From: Microcella flavibacter
GTDB lineage: Bacteria > Actinomycetota > Actinomycetes > Actinomycetales > Microbacteriaceae
Length of the DNA: 64,000 bases
Assembly (NCBI RefSeq): GCF_012530535.1
Contig: NZ_CP051299.1
Coordinates: 1,798,001 to 1,862,000, forward strand
Direction: 5' to 3'
Part shown: positions 8,893-16,755 of the stretch, piece after piece
Layout: every line of letters begins with the position of its first letter
Numbering within the stretch: the first letter of the stretch is position 1
Notes under the pieces: model-generated
Database searches by the model: none
What the model was told of the DNA's origin: nothing
Seen by the model: only the letters and a program-made list of their open reading frames with translations
Translations under genes and position numbers: made by a program

Positions 8893-8908
8893 ATACCCCG
8901 TGGGGTTT
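8893..8908. promoter_or_regulatory. CsoR/CstR-operator-like palindrome upstream of the App1-type gene
   Basis: ATACCCCGTGGGGTTT: two ACCCC/GGGGT arms around a 2-base centre. It matches 13 of 16 positions of the operator-like palindrome at 61442-61457 in front of the CstR-like system, and lies just upstream of the -10 box at 8919. Confidence 0.35.
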
Positions 8909-8918
8909 GCCGGGGTGA

Positions 8919-8924
8919 CAGACT
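8919..8924 (+). promoter_or_regulatory. Leaderless -10 box of the App1-type gene
   Basis: CAGACT, 7 bases before the ATG at 8932, with no ribosome binding site between. Confidence 0.45.
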
Positions 8925-8931
8925 GATCATC

Positions 8932-10041
8932 ATGCACGCCGCGCCTGAACCCGCGCACGACGCGCCCCGCTCGACCGGCCCGACGGGTGCGGAGGCGGCG
9001 GCGGAGCCCGCAGAGCCCGAATCCGCCTGGATCCGCCGGTTCGCCGAGGCCGAGGACAACTTCCACGGATGGCGCGAGCGCCGCGGCCGCAAGCGCGGGC
9101 TCCAGCCCGTCGTGCTGCCCTACAGCGGCTACGGCGGAGACGGCTGGGCGAGGGTGCTGTGCCGAGTGCTGCTCATCCGCGCAGGGCGCGATCTGCGCAA
9201 CCCCGAGAAGGCCGTGCGCGGCTGGCGCAGCTTCACGAGCATCCCCGTCGCCGAGGCCGTGGTGACGGTCACCGCCGGCGGCGTCGAGCACGTGCTGCAC
9301 GCCGACCGCGGCGGCGTCGTCGACGCCGACATCCCCGTCGACCTGCCGCCCGGGCGCCACACGATCACCATCCGGCCCGAGGGCGGCGAGGCCGTCGAGG
9401 CGCAGGTGACGATCATCGATCCGGATGCCCGCATCGGGCTGCTGAGCGACATCGACGACACGGTCATGGTCACGGCGCTCCCCCGGCCCTTCATCGCCGC
9501 GTGGAACACCTTCGTGCTGAACGAGCACGCGCGGCAGCCCGTGCCGGGCATGTCGGTGCTGTACGAGCGGCTCGTGCGGGAGCATCCCAACGGCCCCATC
9601 GTCTACCTCTCGACCGGCGCCTGGAACGTCGCGCCGACGCTCGACCGGTTCCTCGGCCGGCACCTCTACCCGGGCGGCACCCTGCTGCTGACCGACTGGG
9701 GGCCCACGCGCGAGCGGCTGTTCCGCAGCGGGCAGGACCACAAGAAGGCCAGCCTCGAGCGGCTCGCGCGCGAGTTCCCCGACCTCAAGTGGGTGCTCGT
9801 CGGCGATGACGGCCAGCACGACCCCGAGCTCTACCGCGCCTTCGCCGACGCGCACCCGCAGAACGTCGCGGCCGTCGCGATCCGGCAGCTCTCGCCGGGC
9901 GAGGCGGTGCTCGCGGGCGGCCGCACCCGCGAGGACGCCCCCATCGGGCCGGGCGCTCCCTGGGTGAAGGCGCCCGACGGCGCCGGGCTCGCCGAGGAGC
10001 TCGTGCGGGTCGGCGTGCTGAGCGGGCCCGCGCGCGACTGA
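8932..10041 (+). CDS. App1 family (DUF2183) phosphatase-like protein
   Basis: Member of the App1/DUF2183 family, whose yeast namesake is a phosphatidate phosphatase of the HAD superfamily; the bacterial role is not established. The 369-residue product has a variable N-terminus, a beta-rich domain at about 90-165, and the HAD catalytic motif DIDDTVM near residue 173. Later family segments are YLSTGAWN, LTDWGPT and KWVLVGDDGQHDPE, the last being the HAD acidic motif. No signal peptide is seen, so it should be cytosolic. The start at 8932 is supported by a CAGACT box 7 bases upstream. Confidence 0.87.
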   Translation: MHAAPEPAHDAPRSTGPTGAEAAAEPAEPESAWIRRFAEAEDNFHGWRERRGRKRGLQPVVLPYSGYGGDGWARVLCRVLLIRAGRDLRNPEKAVRGWRSFTSIPVAEAVVTVTAGGVEHVLHADRGGVVDADIPVDLPPGRHTITIRPEGGEAVEAQVTIIDPDARIGLLSDIDDTVMVTALPRPFIAAWNTFVLNEHARQPVPGMSVLYERLVREHPNGPIVYLSTGAWNVAPTLDRFLGRHLYPGGTLLLTDWGPTRERLFRSGQDHKKASLERLAREFPDLKWVLVGDDGQHDPELYRAFADAHPQNVAAVAIRQLSPGEAVLAGGRTREDAPIGPGAPWVKAPDGAGLAEELVRVGVLSGPARD

Positions 10042-10083
10042 GCCGGCGCCGCTCCGGGCCCGCTGGCTGGCCCGCGTATCGCG

Positions 10084-10104
10084 TAGGATCGAACACAGTT
10101 TCGA
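10084..10104 (+). promoter_or_regulatory. SOS (LexA) box overlapping a -10 element
   Basis: TCGAAC-ACAG-TTTCGA at 10089-10104 differs by one base from the actinobacterial LexA consensus TCGAAC-N4-GTTCGA. It overlaps the last base of a TAGGAT -10 box at 10084-10089, the position expected for a LexA-repressed promoter. Confidence 0.6.
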
Positions 10105-10125
10105 ACGGCGACGGCGGGAGGCGGC

Positions 10126-10602
10126 ATGGCGCGACGCCTCACGCGCGCGGCCGGGCCCGAGCATCCCCTGCTCTTCGCCGACGCCCGCGACATCCCGACC
10201 CCGCCCTCGCGGCCCGCGCCCCGCGCGGCCGACGCGCTCGACGGCTTCGCCGAGGTGGTGCGAGCCGCCGAGGCCGTGCCGCTCGACGAGCTCGGGCTGA
10301 TCGGCCGCGGTCGCGCGGTCGTCGTGGCGGGCGAGCGGGCGCCGGCGCCGGGCGACTGGCAGGCGAGCGGGATGCTCGACGACGGCCGCGCGGTCGTGCC
10401 CCTGCTGCTGCCCGACCGGGCCGCCGCGCGCCTGCGCACCGCCGCGGCCGCGCGGTTCCTGCTCGTGACGGGGATCACGCGCGAGCACCCCGCGGGCACC
10501 GCCGTCGAGATCGCCGAGGTCGCCGACCTGCGCGAGCTCGCGCGCACCTGGGCGGCGAGCGCCGCCTCCTCGGCCGGCGGGGGCGCATCCCGGCGGCGGT
10601 GA
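10126..10602 (+). CDS. Uncharacterised 158-residue protein, probably SOS-regulated
   Basis: Not recognised as a named family. The start is firm: GGGAGG lies 5 bases before the ATG. Residues 1-35 are basic and Pro-rich; residues 60-145 alternate short hydrophobic strands with charged turns (GRGRAVVVAG, RFLLVTGITR, GTAVEIAEVADL), which could be a small beta-barrel of the OB type seen at the C-terminus of some polymerase subunits. That fold guess is inference. The promoter carries a LexA-type box overlapping the -10, so a DNA-damage role is likely. The stop codon lies inside the palindrome that precedes the histidine kinase gene. Confidence 0.7.
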   Translation: MARRLTRAAGPEHPLLFADARDIPTPPSRPAPRAADALDGFAEVVRAAEAVPLDELGLIGRGRAVVVAGERAPAPGDWQASGMLDDGRAVVPLLLPDRAAARLRTAAAARFLLVTGITREHPAGTAVEIAEVADLRELARTWAASAASSAGGGASRRR

Positions 10603-10613
10603 GAGTCCTCTCA
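10600..10613. promoter_or_regulatory. Palindrome TGAGAGTCCTCTCA upstream of the kinase gene
   Basis: Perfect 6-bp arms around TC. It is centred about 37 bases upstream of the GATAAT -10 box of the kinase gene. The identical 14-mer recurs at 13455-13468 in front of a secreted-protein gene of the same locus. Candidate binding site for the adjacent response regulator. Confidence 0.5.
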
Positions 10614-10642
10614 TCCGGGCCGATCCGTGGACGGCGACTGGC

Positions 10643-10648
10643 GATAAT
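10643..10648 (+). promoter_or_regulatory. Leaderless -10 box of the histidine kinase gene
   Basis: GATAAT ends 6 bases before the ATG at 10655; no ribosome binding site fits. Confidence 0.55.
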
Positions 10649-10654
10649 GAAGCC

Positions 10655-12244
10655 ATGTCGCGCGTCGTCCCCCTCCCCCGGTGGTCGGTGCGCTCCCGCA
10701 TCCTCGCCGTCATCCTCGTCATCACGACGGTCGGCATGATCGTCGCGGGCGTCAGCTCCTACTTCGTGCAGCGCGACGCCGTCATCGCCGGCATCGACGA
10801 CGAGCTGCTGGGCGCCGTCGCCGCCGCCCGCACCGTCGTGCTCGAGGGGCCCGCCGCGACCGCCACCTCCACCGAGGAGCCCCCGGCCGACGCCGCCGCC
10901 GACCCCGGGGCGCCCGCCGAGCCCGCCGCCGCGCCGACCTGGACGAGCGCGCGCGAGGCGCTGGGCTCCGTCGTCGGGCGCATCATCCCCGGCCGGCACG
11001 AGAGCACGATCGGCGTCGTCGACGGCTCGACCGCCTGGCTGCCCTCGGTCGACGTGCTGTTCGCCCTGCAGGAGGAGGCCGGCTTCGTCGAGCGCGTCTG
11101 GGAGGAGACCCGCGGCGGGGAGGTCATCCTCGGCACGGCGCTGACCCCCGAGATCGAGGGCGTCGGCGCCATCCGCTACATCGCCGCCCCGCTCACCGTC
11201 GAGGGCGGCACCGACGAGGGCGTCTTCGTCACCGCCGTCGACGTGCAGCGCGAGGTCGACGAGGTGGGCGGTGCCTTCATCACCTTCGCCTGGATCGCCG
11301 CGATCACCGTCGTCGTGATCGCCGGGGTCGGCTGGTTCCTCGCCGGGCGCCTGCTCGCGCCGCTGCGGCGGCTGCGCGAGGCCGCCGAGCAGATCACCGG
11401 GTCGGACGTGAGCCAGCGCATCCCCGTCACCGGCAAGGACGACCTCGCGGCGCTCACCGAGACCGTCAACGACATGCTCGCCCGCCTCGACGGCACCCTC
11501 ACCGCGCAGCGGCAGCTGCTGGACGACGTGCGCCACGAGCTCAAGACGCCCATCACGATCGTGCGCGGGCACCTCGAGCTGCTCGACCCGAGGAGGCCGA
11601 CCGAGGTGCGGGCCGCGCGCGACATCGCCATCGAGGAGCTCGACCGCATGAGCGAGCTCGTCACCGACATCGACGCCCTCGCGCAGGCCGAGCGCGGGCG
11701 CGTGCTCACCGAGCCCGTCGACGTCGCCGACCTCACGCAGAGCGTCTTCGCCAAGGCGCAGGCCATCCCCGGCCACGAGTGGCGCCTCGAGCGCAGCGTC
11801 GCCGCCGTCGCCCCGCTCTCGCCCTCGCGCATCACCCAGGCCTGGCTGCAGCTCGCCGACAACGCGGCGAAGTACTCAGCCGAGGGGTCGACCATCCGCA
11901 TCGGCTCGAGCGCCTACCAGGGCGCCATCGAGCTGTGGGTGGCCGACGAGGGCCCGGGAATCCCGGCCGAGGCGCAGTCGCGCATCTTCGAGCGCTTCGG
12001 GCGCATCGACACCGGGCGCGGCGTGCAGGGATCGGGGCTCGGCCTGCCGATCGTCGCCGCGATCGCCCGCGCGCACGACGGCTACGTGAGCCTGTCGAGC
12101 TCGAGCGCCGGATCGCGGTTCGGCATCGTGATCCCCGTGCCGAGCGATGCGCCGCTGCCCCCGCCCGCCGCCGACCTGCCCGCGTCGACCGGCGCGCTGC
12201 TGACCACCCCGCCCGCGCGGCGCGCGGGCACCGAGGAGGACTGA
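10655..12244 (+). CDS. Two-component sensor histidine kinase
   Basis: Membrane sensor kinase of 529 residues. A membrane helix at about 14-35 and another at 208-232 enclose an extracytoplasmic sensor domain of about 170 residues with a Pro/Ala/Glu-rich insert (70-95). HAMP follows (233-285), then the H-box DDVRHELKTP with the phospho-acceptor His294. The ATPase domain carries the N-box QLADNAAKYS, G1 DEGPGIP and G2 GSGLGLPIV. The C-terminal 40 residues are Pro/Ala-rich. It is immediately followed by its response regulator gene. The signal sensed is unknown; the adjacent secreted proteins suggest an envelope role. Confidence 0.93.
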   Translation: MSRVVPLPRWSVRSRILAVILVITTVGMIVAGVSSYFVQRDAVIAGIDDELLGAVAAARTVVLEGPAATATSTEEPPADAAADPGAPAEPAAAPTWTSAREALGSVVGRIIPGRHESTIGVVDGSTAWLPSVDVLFALQEEAGFVERVWEETRGGEVILGTALTPEIEGVGAIRYIAAPLTVEGGTDEGVFVTAVDVQREVDEVGGAFITFAWIAAITVVVIAGVGWFLAGRLLAPLRRLREAAEQITGSDVSQRIPVTGKDDLAALTETVNDMLARLDGTLTAQRQLLDDVRHELKTPITIVRGHLELLDPRRPTEVRAARDIAIEELDRMSELVTDIDALAQAERGRVLTEPVDVADLTQSVFAKAQAIPGHEWRLERSVAAVAPLSPSRITQAWLQLADNAAKYSAEGSTIRIGSSAYQGAIELWVADEGPGIPAEAQSRIFERFGRIDTGRGVQGSGLGLPIVAAIARAHDGYVSLSSSSAGSRFGIVIPVPSDAPLPPPAADLPASTGALLTTPPARRAGTEED

Positions 12245-12907
12245 GTGTCGAGCATCCTGATCGTCGAGGACGAGGCACGCATCGCGACCTTCGTCGAGAA
12301 GGGGCTCGCCTCGGCCGGGTACTCCCCCACCGTCGTCGGCACCGGCACGGCCGCCGTCGACTACCTCGCGACCGGCTCGTTCGACCTCGTGCTGCTCGAC
12401 GTCGGGCTGCCCGGCATCGACGGCTTCGAGGTGCTGCGCCGCATCCGCGCCGCGGGCGACACGACGCCGGTCATCATGCTCACGGCGCGCTCGAGCGTCG
12501 AGGACACCGTGACGGGGCTCGACGGCGGCGCCAACGACTACCTGCCGAAGCCCTTCAAGTTCGACGAGCTGCTCGCGCGCATCCGGCTGCGGCTGCGCGA
12601 GTCGGGCCAGCTCGCCACGGCCGAGACGGCGCTGCAGCACGGCGACCTCTCGCTCGACCTGCGCAGCCGGCGGGCCACCGTCGGCACCACCACCGTCGAC
12701 CTCTCGGCGCGCGAGTTCGCGCTCGCCGAGCAGTTCCTGCGGCATCCCGACCAGGTGCTCTCGCGCGAGCAGCTGCTGAGCCGCGTCTGGGGCTTCGACT
12801 TCGACCCCGGGTCGAACGTCGTCGACGTCTACGTGCGCTACCTGCGCGGCAAGATCGGCGCCGACCGCATCGAGACGGTGCGCGGCATGGGGTACCGGCT
12901 GGTCTGA
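12245..12907 (+). CDS. OmpR/PhoB-type response regulator
   Basis: Response regulator of 220 residues. The receiver domain shows the acidic pair ED (8-9), the phospho-acceptor Asp52 in LVLLDVGLPG, the switch residue in IMLTARS, and Lys in DYLPKPF. A winged-helix output domain (about 125-220) ends in DVYVRYLRGKIG and ETVRGMGYRLV. GTG at 12245 directly follows the kinase stop, so the two are coupled. Its likely DNA targets include the 14-bp palindromes at 10600 and 13455 (inference). Confidence 0.95.
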   Translation: MSSILIVEDEARIATFVEKGLASAGYSPTVVGTGTAAVDYLATGSFDLVLLDVGLPGIDGFEVLRRIRAAGDTTPVIMLTARSSVEDTVTGLDGGANDYLPKPFKFDELLARIRLRLRESGQLATAETALQHGDLSLDLRSRRATVGTTTVDLSAREFALAEQFLRHPDQVLSREQLLSRVWGFDFDPGSNVVDVYVRYLRGKIGADRIETVRGMGYRLV

Positions 12908-12941
12908 TCGGCCGGCCGGCGCGGCGTCGCGGCGGCGGGAT

Positions 12942-12959
12942 GCTCGGCGCGGGCCGAGC
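12942..12959. terminator. Hairpin between convergent genes
   Basis: 7-bp perfect stem GCTCGGC/GCCGAGC with a 4-base loop, between the response regulator stop (12907) and the stop of the secreted-protein gene (12968). Confidence 0.5.
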
Positions 12960-12967
12960 GGACGGGA

Positions 12968-13357
12968 TCAGTCGTCGACGCTCGCGACGCTCGGCGCGTC
13001 CGACGAGTCCGCGGGCGCGACCGGCGCAGGGGCAGGCACCGGAGCGGGAGCCGGCGCCGGCGCGACGGGCTGCGGCGCGGGCGCCGGGGCCACCGGGGCG
13101 GGGGCGTCGCTCGCGCTCGGAGCCGGCGAGGTCGTCGGGGTCGGGGCCGGCGTCGAGGGCACGACCTCGAAGCTCACGTCGCCGCCGCCCAGCTGCTTCA
13201 CGTCCTCACCCGAGGAGGAGCTCAGCGGCGGCACCGAGGCGGCCGAGGCGCTGTCGACGAGGGGCATCGCCGAGGCGACGCCGATGGCGCCGCCCGCGAT
13301 CACGCCGATGCCGAGCACCGAGGCGGTGCCGGCGGCGATCCAGTTCTTCGACGCCAC
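12968..13357 (-). CDS. Small secreted Pro/Ala-rich protein (paralogue 1)
   Basis: 129 residues, no named family. The N-terminus has a hydrophobic segment (about 5-30, WIAAGTASVLGIGVIAGGAI) ending near ASAMPLV, which could be a signal peptide or anchor. A short globular part contains GGGDVSFEVV, followed by a low-complexity PAPAP-type tail (about 70-115) and a terminal SSDAPSVASVDD. The neighbouring 170-residue protein has the same order: similar signal segment with AMPIV, a DVTFDV strand, a Pro-rich tail and a closing ASVGSVD. Both point away from the adjacent two-component genes. A wall-associated role is inference. Confidence 0.75.
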   Translation of the reverse strand: MASKNWIAAGTASVLGIGVIAGGAIGVASAMPLVDSASAASVPPLSSSSGEDVKQLGGGDVSFEVVPSTPAPTPTTSPAPSASDAPAPVAPAPAPQPVAPAPAPAPVPAPAPVAPADSSDAPSVASVDD

Positions 13358-13444
13358 GGGCTGCTCCTCTCGCGTCGGCGGGTCGGGGTGGGGTGAGGCG
13401 GGGTAGGGCTTCCATCATCCCGCACGGGGGCGGGCGCACGACAG

Positions 13445-13478
13445 GGGGCGGGCATGAGAGTCCTCTCATCCCCGCCCC
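13445..13478. terminator. Hairpin containing the TGAGAGTCCTCTCA palindrome
   Basis: 8-bp GC stem (13445-13452 with 13471-13478), one C/C mismatch, then ATGAGAG/CTCTCAT arms. It lies after the 170-residue protein gene, where it could terminate transcription, and upstream of the 129-residue protein gene, where it could be a regulator site. The inner 14-mer is identical to 10600-10613. Confidence 0.55.
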
Positions 13479-13508
13479 CTCATCGGATGCGGTGCGCTGC
13501 GCGCGCGA

Positions 13509-14021
13509 TCAGTCGACGGAGCCGACGCTCGCGGCGCTCGGGGCCGAGGCGACCGAGGCGGGGCTCGCGGGCGAGTCGTACGCCGGGGCCGGGGCCGGAG
13601 CCGGAGCGGGGGCGGGGGCGGGCGGCGCGGGCGCCGGAGCCGGGGCGGGAGCGGGCGGCGCGGGGGCCGGCGCGGGCGCCGAGGCGGGGCTCTGCACCGA
13701 GACGGGGCTCTGCACCGACACGGGGCTTTGGACCGACACGGGGCTCTGGACCGACACGGGCGAGACGGGGCTCTGCGTCGACACGGGGCTGATCGGGCTC
13801 TGCGTCGACGCGGGCGACGGCGTGACGATGCTGTCGCTCGTGACGTCGAAGGTCACGTCGGCGCGGTCGTTCGAGCCGCGGTCGTCGACGGTCAGTCCGG
13901 GAACATCGACGCCGCCGCTGACGATCGGCATCGCGTTGGCGACGCTCACGGCGCCGGCGGCGAGGGTTCCGAGGCTCAGCGCCGATGCGGCGCCGATGGC
14001 GAGCCAGCTCTTCTTCTCCAT
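13509..14021 (-). CDS. Small secreted Pro/Ala-rich protein with SPVSVQ repeats (paralogue 2)
   Basis: 170 residues, no named family. A hydrophobic signal-like segment (about 6-30) ends in VANAMPIVSGG. A short domain carries DRADVTFDVTSDSIV. Then come about six copies of a six-residue SPVSVQ/SPVSTQ unit (18-bp DNA period, roughly 13684-13810), a PAPAP-type tail and the end SVASAPSAASVGSVD. It is paralogous to the 129-residue protein next to it. The repeats suggest an extended wall-spanning stalk. An imperfect version of the locus palindrome lies about 90 bases upstream (14113-14126). Confidence 0.75.
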   Translation of the reverse strand: MEKKSWLAIGAASALSLGTLAAGAVSVANAMPIVSGGVDVPGLTVDDRGSNDRADVTFDVTSDSIVTPSPASTQSPISPVSTQSPVSPVSVQSPVSVQSPVSVQSPVSVQSPASAPAPAPAPPAPAPAPAPAPPAPAPAPAPAPAPAYDSPASPASVASAPSAASVGSVD

Positions 14022-14094
14022 GATGGTCTCCCGGTGGTGAGGAGGGAGACTGCCGCTCCCTCGATGTCATCCAGACTCGAGGGCCGGCATGAGA

Positions 14095-15324
14095 TCACCA
14101 GGAGGCGGAGGTGAGGGGCTTCTCATCCGCCGCCGCGACGCGGTGGGCGCGCTCGATGAGCACGGCGGCGTCGTCGGAGCCCGCGGCGGAGCGGGCGAGG
14201 GCGTGGCCGAGCAGCTGCGTCGCGGCGATCGCGTGGGCGCGGTCGGCGAATCCGGCCTCGGCCCAGGCGAACCAGCGGCGGCGCCAGCCGTCGGCGAGCA
14301 CGGAGGCGCGGGCGGCGCGCACGGTGGCTCGACTGCCGCCGTCGTGCACGACCGTGGCGACGAGGTGGGCGTAGAGCGCGGCGGCGTCGTCGGCGGGGTC
14401 GCCCCAGCCGGAGGTGTCGATGTCGAGCACGCCCGTGATGGCGGTGGGCGCGGCGGGGTCGACGAGCAGCTGGGCGAGGTGCAGGTCGCCGTGCACGGTG
14501 CGGCTCGGCGGCGGGGCCCCTCCGGCGCGGAACCGGCGCGCGATCGCGCGCGAGGTCGACTCGATGAGGCCGTCGTAGGCGGGCAGCTGCTCGGTGAGCC
14601 GCTCCTCGTACCAGTCGAGGCGGCGCACGAGCGATGCGCGCGCGGGGGCCGTGGAGGGGACGAGGGCGACGCGCTGGATGAGGCGCACGATCTCGTCGAG
14701 CAGGGCATCCGGATCGGGAATGCGGTCGAGCACGCTGATGAGCTCGACGCCGCCGAGCGCCTCGAGGGCGACGAGGCCCTCCTCGCTCCAGCCGAGCACG
14801 GCGGGCACGGGAACGCCCTCGGTGCGCCACTGCGTGTGCTTCGCCTGCAGCGGCTCGGCCGCGGGCGGGCGCACGACCTTGAGGAAGTAGGCGGTGCGGG
14901 CGGTGTCGACGCGCACGACGGCCCGCTTGCCCGGGCGGTAGGCGGCGAGGCTGACCCGCAGATCCTCGACGGGCAGGCCGAGACGGCCGAGCACGATCGA
15001 GGCGGCCTCGGCGTAGACGGCGGTGCGCAGGGCGGGCAGCGCGGGGTCGGCCGGGTACACCCAGACGTCGACCCGCTCGCCGGTCTGCGGCTGCGTGAGC
15101 GTGAGCACGCCGGCGCGGCCGCTCTCGGGCGGCGAGGTCTCGACGAACACGGTGTGGTCGGCGAGGCCGCCCGCGTCGTCGCGCAGCGAGACCCGGTAGC
15201 CGTGCGTGAAGCCGTGGCCGGTGGGCTCGATCTGCAGGGCGTGCGCCTCGACGAGGGTCGCCCCCAGCGAGGTGGCGACGGCGGCCAGCACGTCGTGGTG
15301 CAGCACCCGGGCATGTGCGTTCAT
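14095..15324 (-). CDS. Phosphotransferase of the aminoglycoside/maltokinase-like superfamily
   Basis: Cytosolic kinase-fold enzyme of about 409 residues. Late in the protein it has the APH catalytic segment TVHGDLHLAQLLVD (Brenner motif HGDxxxxQ) and the metal-binding DIDTSGWGDPADDAA. An N-terminal domain of about 150 residues resembles the cap of maltokinase-type proteins. The substrate is unknown and antibiotic modification should not be assumed. The start is uncertain: ATG at 15324 gives MNAHARVLHHD, but ATGs at 15333 and 15336 are in frame with little between them. It is divergent from the UbiA-type gene. Confidence 0.82.
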   Translation of the reverse strand: MNAHARVLHHDVLAAVATSLGATLVEAHALQIEPTGHGFTHGYRVSLRDDAGGLADHTVFVETSPPESGRAGVLTLTQPQTGERVDVWVYPADPALPALRTAVYAEAASIVLGRLGLPVEDLRVSLAAYRPGKRAVVRVDTARTAYFLKVVRPPAAEPLQAKHTQWRTEGVPVPAVLGWSEEGLVALEALGGVELISVLDRIPDPDALLDEIVRLIQRVALVPSTAPARASLVRRLDWYEERLTEQLPAYDGLIESTSRAIARRFRAGGAPPPSRTVHGDLHLAQLLVDPAAPTAITGVLDIDTSGWGDPADDAAALYAHLVATVVHDGGSRATVRAARASVLADGWRRRWFAWAEAGFADRAHAIAATQLLGHALARSAAGSDDAAVLIERAHRVAAADEKPLTSASW

Positions 15325-15437
15325 CCCCCTCATCATGGATGCCCGCGGGCGCTGGGGCGAAATCCCGCGCCGATCGGGGCGAACATCGCCGGGCCGCCCG
15401 CCCCGCCGCCGCACGGCCGCGCCCGCCGACCGCCGCC

Positions 15438-15443
15438 TACGAT
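15438..15443 (+). promoter_or_regulatory. Leaderless -10 box of the UbiA-type gene
   Basis: TACGAT ends 6 bases before the GTG at 15450. Confidence 0.55.
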
Positions 15444-15449
15444 GACGTC

Positions 15450-16283
15450 GTGCCCCGACTGCTCGCGATCGTCGCCGCCGCGCACGCGGGGCCCGCCGCG
15501 GTCGTCGTGCTCGTGACTCTCGCGCTCACCGTCGCGGCCGGACTGCCGGCCGACCGGGTGGCGATCGTCACGGCGATGATCCTCGCCCAGCAGCTCTCGA
15601 TCGGCTGGTCGAACGACTGGCTCGACGCCGCCCGCGACCGCGAGGCCGGCCGCCGGGACAAGCCGGTCGCCCGCGGCGACGCCCCCGAGCGCCTCATCGC
15701 GGCACTCGCCGTCGCGGCCGCCCTGCTCGCCCTGGCGCTCTCGGCCGCGCTCGGCCCCGCGGCCGCGATCGCGCACGCGGTCTTCCTCGCCAGCGGGTGG
15801 CTCTACAACGCGGGGCTGAAGCGCACGCTCGCGGCGACCGCCTGCTACGCCGTGGGGTTCGGGATGCTGCCGGCCGTCGTGACGCTCGCGGACGATCCGG
15901 CGCGCGCGCCCGCGGGGTGGGCGCTCGCCATGGGCGCGCTGCTCGGCATCGCCGCGCACTTCGCCAACGTGCTCCCCGACCTCGACGAGGATGCGCGGCA
16001 CGGCATCCGCTCGCTGCCCCACCGGCTCGGGGCCCGCCCCTCCGGCGCGGCGGCGCTCGCGGCCCTCGCGCTCGCGTCGGCGCTCGGCGTCGTCGGACCG
16101 CTGCTCGACGGCGCCGCGCTCGGCGCCCTCAGCGTCGTCGGGGCGATCGCCGGTGCGCTTCTGCTGCTCGCCGGGATCGTCGTGCTCGTGCGGGCGCCGG
16201 CCTCGCGGGCGCTGTTCCGCATCATCATGGGGTCGGCGCTCGCGGCCGTCGTGACCCTGCTCGGCGCGGGCGCGGGGCTCTGA
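15450..16283 (+). CDS. UbiA family prenyltransferase-like membrane protein
   Basis: Integral membrane protein of 277 residues related to UbiA-type aromatic or lipid prenyltransferases. The first Asp-rich motif region is NDWLDAARDREAGRRDKP and the second is NVLPDLDEDARHGIRSLPHRLG, both in the usual places. About eight or nine membrane helices are visible. The frame is open from 15315, but GTG at 15450 with a TACGAT box 6 bases upstream is preferred. No neighbour points to a quinone or lipid pathway, so the acceptor is unknown. Confidence 0.85.
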   Translation: MPRLLAIVAAAHAGPAAVVVLVTLALTVAAGLPADRVAIVTAMILAQQLSIGWSNDWLDAARDREAGRRDKPVARGDAPERLIAALAVAAALLALALSAALGPAAAIAHAVFLASGWLYNAGLKRTLAATACYAVGFGMLPAVVTLADDPARAPAGWALAMGALLGIAAHFANVLPDLDEDARHGIRSLPHRLGARPSGAAALAALALASALGVVGPLLDGAALGALSVVGAIAGALLLLAGIVVLVRAPASRALFRIIMGSALAAVVTLLGAGAGL

Positions 16284-16387
16284 GGCGCGCCCCGCCCTCG
16301 CCCCGCTCCGCCCCGCTCCGCTCTGCGCTGCCCCGCTCTGGCTGGCTGGCTCCACGCTGCCGTACTCCCACCTGCCTCGCTCCGCCT

Positions 16388-16429
16388 CACCCAGCGACTC
16401 CTCCGCTGCACCCAGCGACTCCTCCGCTG
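16388..16429. repeat. 21-bp perfect tandem direct repeat, two copies
   Basis: Units 16388-16408 and 16409-16429 are identical and begin CACCCAGCGACTCC. They are followed by a short CAC-rich stretch. Confidence 0.9.
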
Positions 16430-16613
16430 CACCACCACGCCGAGTCGGGCGCCCCGCTCCGGAATGTTCCGCCGTATGCCGTCGCCATCCGACCGCGCGC
16501 CCCCGCGCTCCGCATTCGCGGTCCGCGGCCCGTCTAGCGCGATGCCGCGCCCGCGTCGCTCCGTCGCGCAGCAGCACGGGCCGGTCGGGAGGGGCGGAGC
16601 ATGTGCACCTCGC

Positions 16614-16676
16614 CTCCTTCCACTCTGCAGGAACTCGGCGAGCACCCCTCGGGAAAGTCCTGCAGAGTGGAAGGAG
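16614..16676. repeat. Dispersed palindromic element, copy 1
   Basis: A perfect 19-bp inverted repeat (left arm CTCCTTCCACTCTGCAGGA) encloses a 25-base loop. The second copy at 59385-59451 has the same arms with one mismatch and a loop of exactly the same length, which also begins ACTCG and ends AAG. It fits a REP/MITE-like or structured-RNA element. Confidence 0.9.
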
Positions 16677-16755
16677 CGTCAGCGGCAATATCGACCGCGA
16701 CGGAGATGGCGCAGGCGAGCGGGCAGGCAGGCGTCCGAGCGGCCGGGCAGGCAGG

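Noticed and set aside
10681-14040. A 1119-codon forward frame across the two-component locus
   Set aside because: Out-of-frame shadow of the kinase and regulator genes, very rich in Arg and His, and it crosses the stop codons of real genes.
14095-15324. Aminoglycoside resistance gene
   Set aside because: It has the phosphotransferase fold and HGD motif, but the N-terminal domain fits maltokinase-like or uncharacterised kinases, so resistance cannot be claimed.
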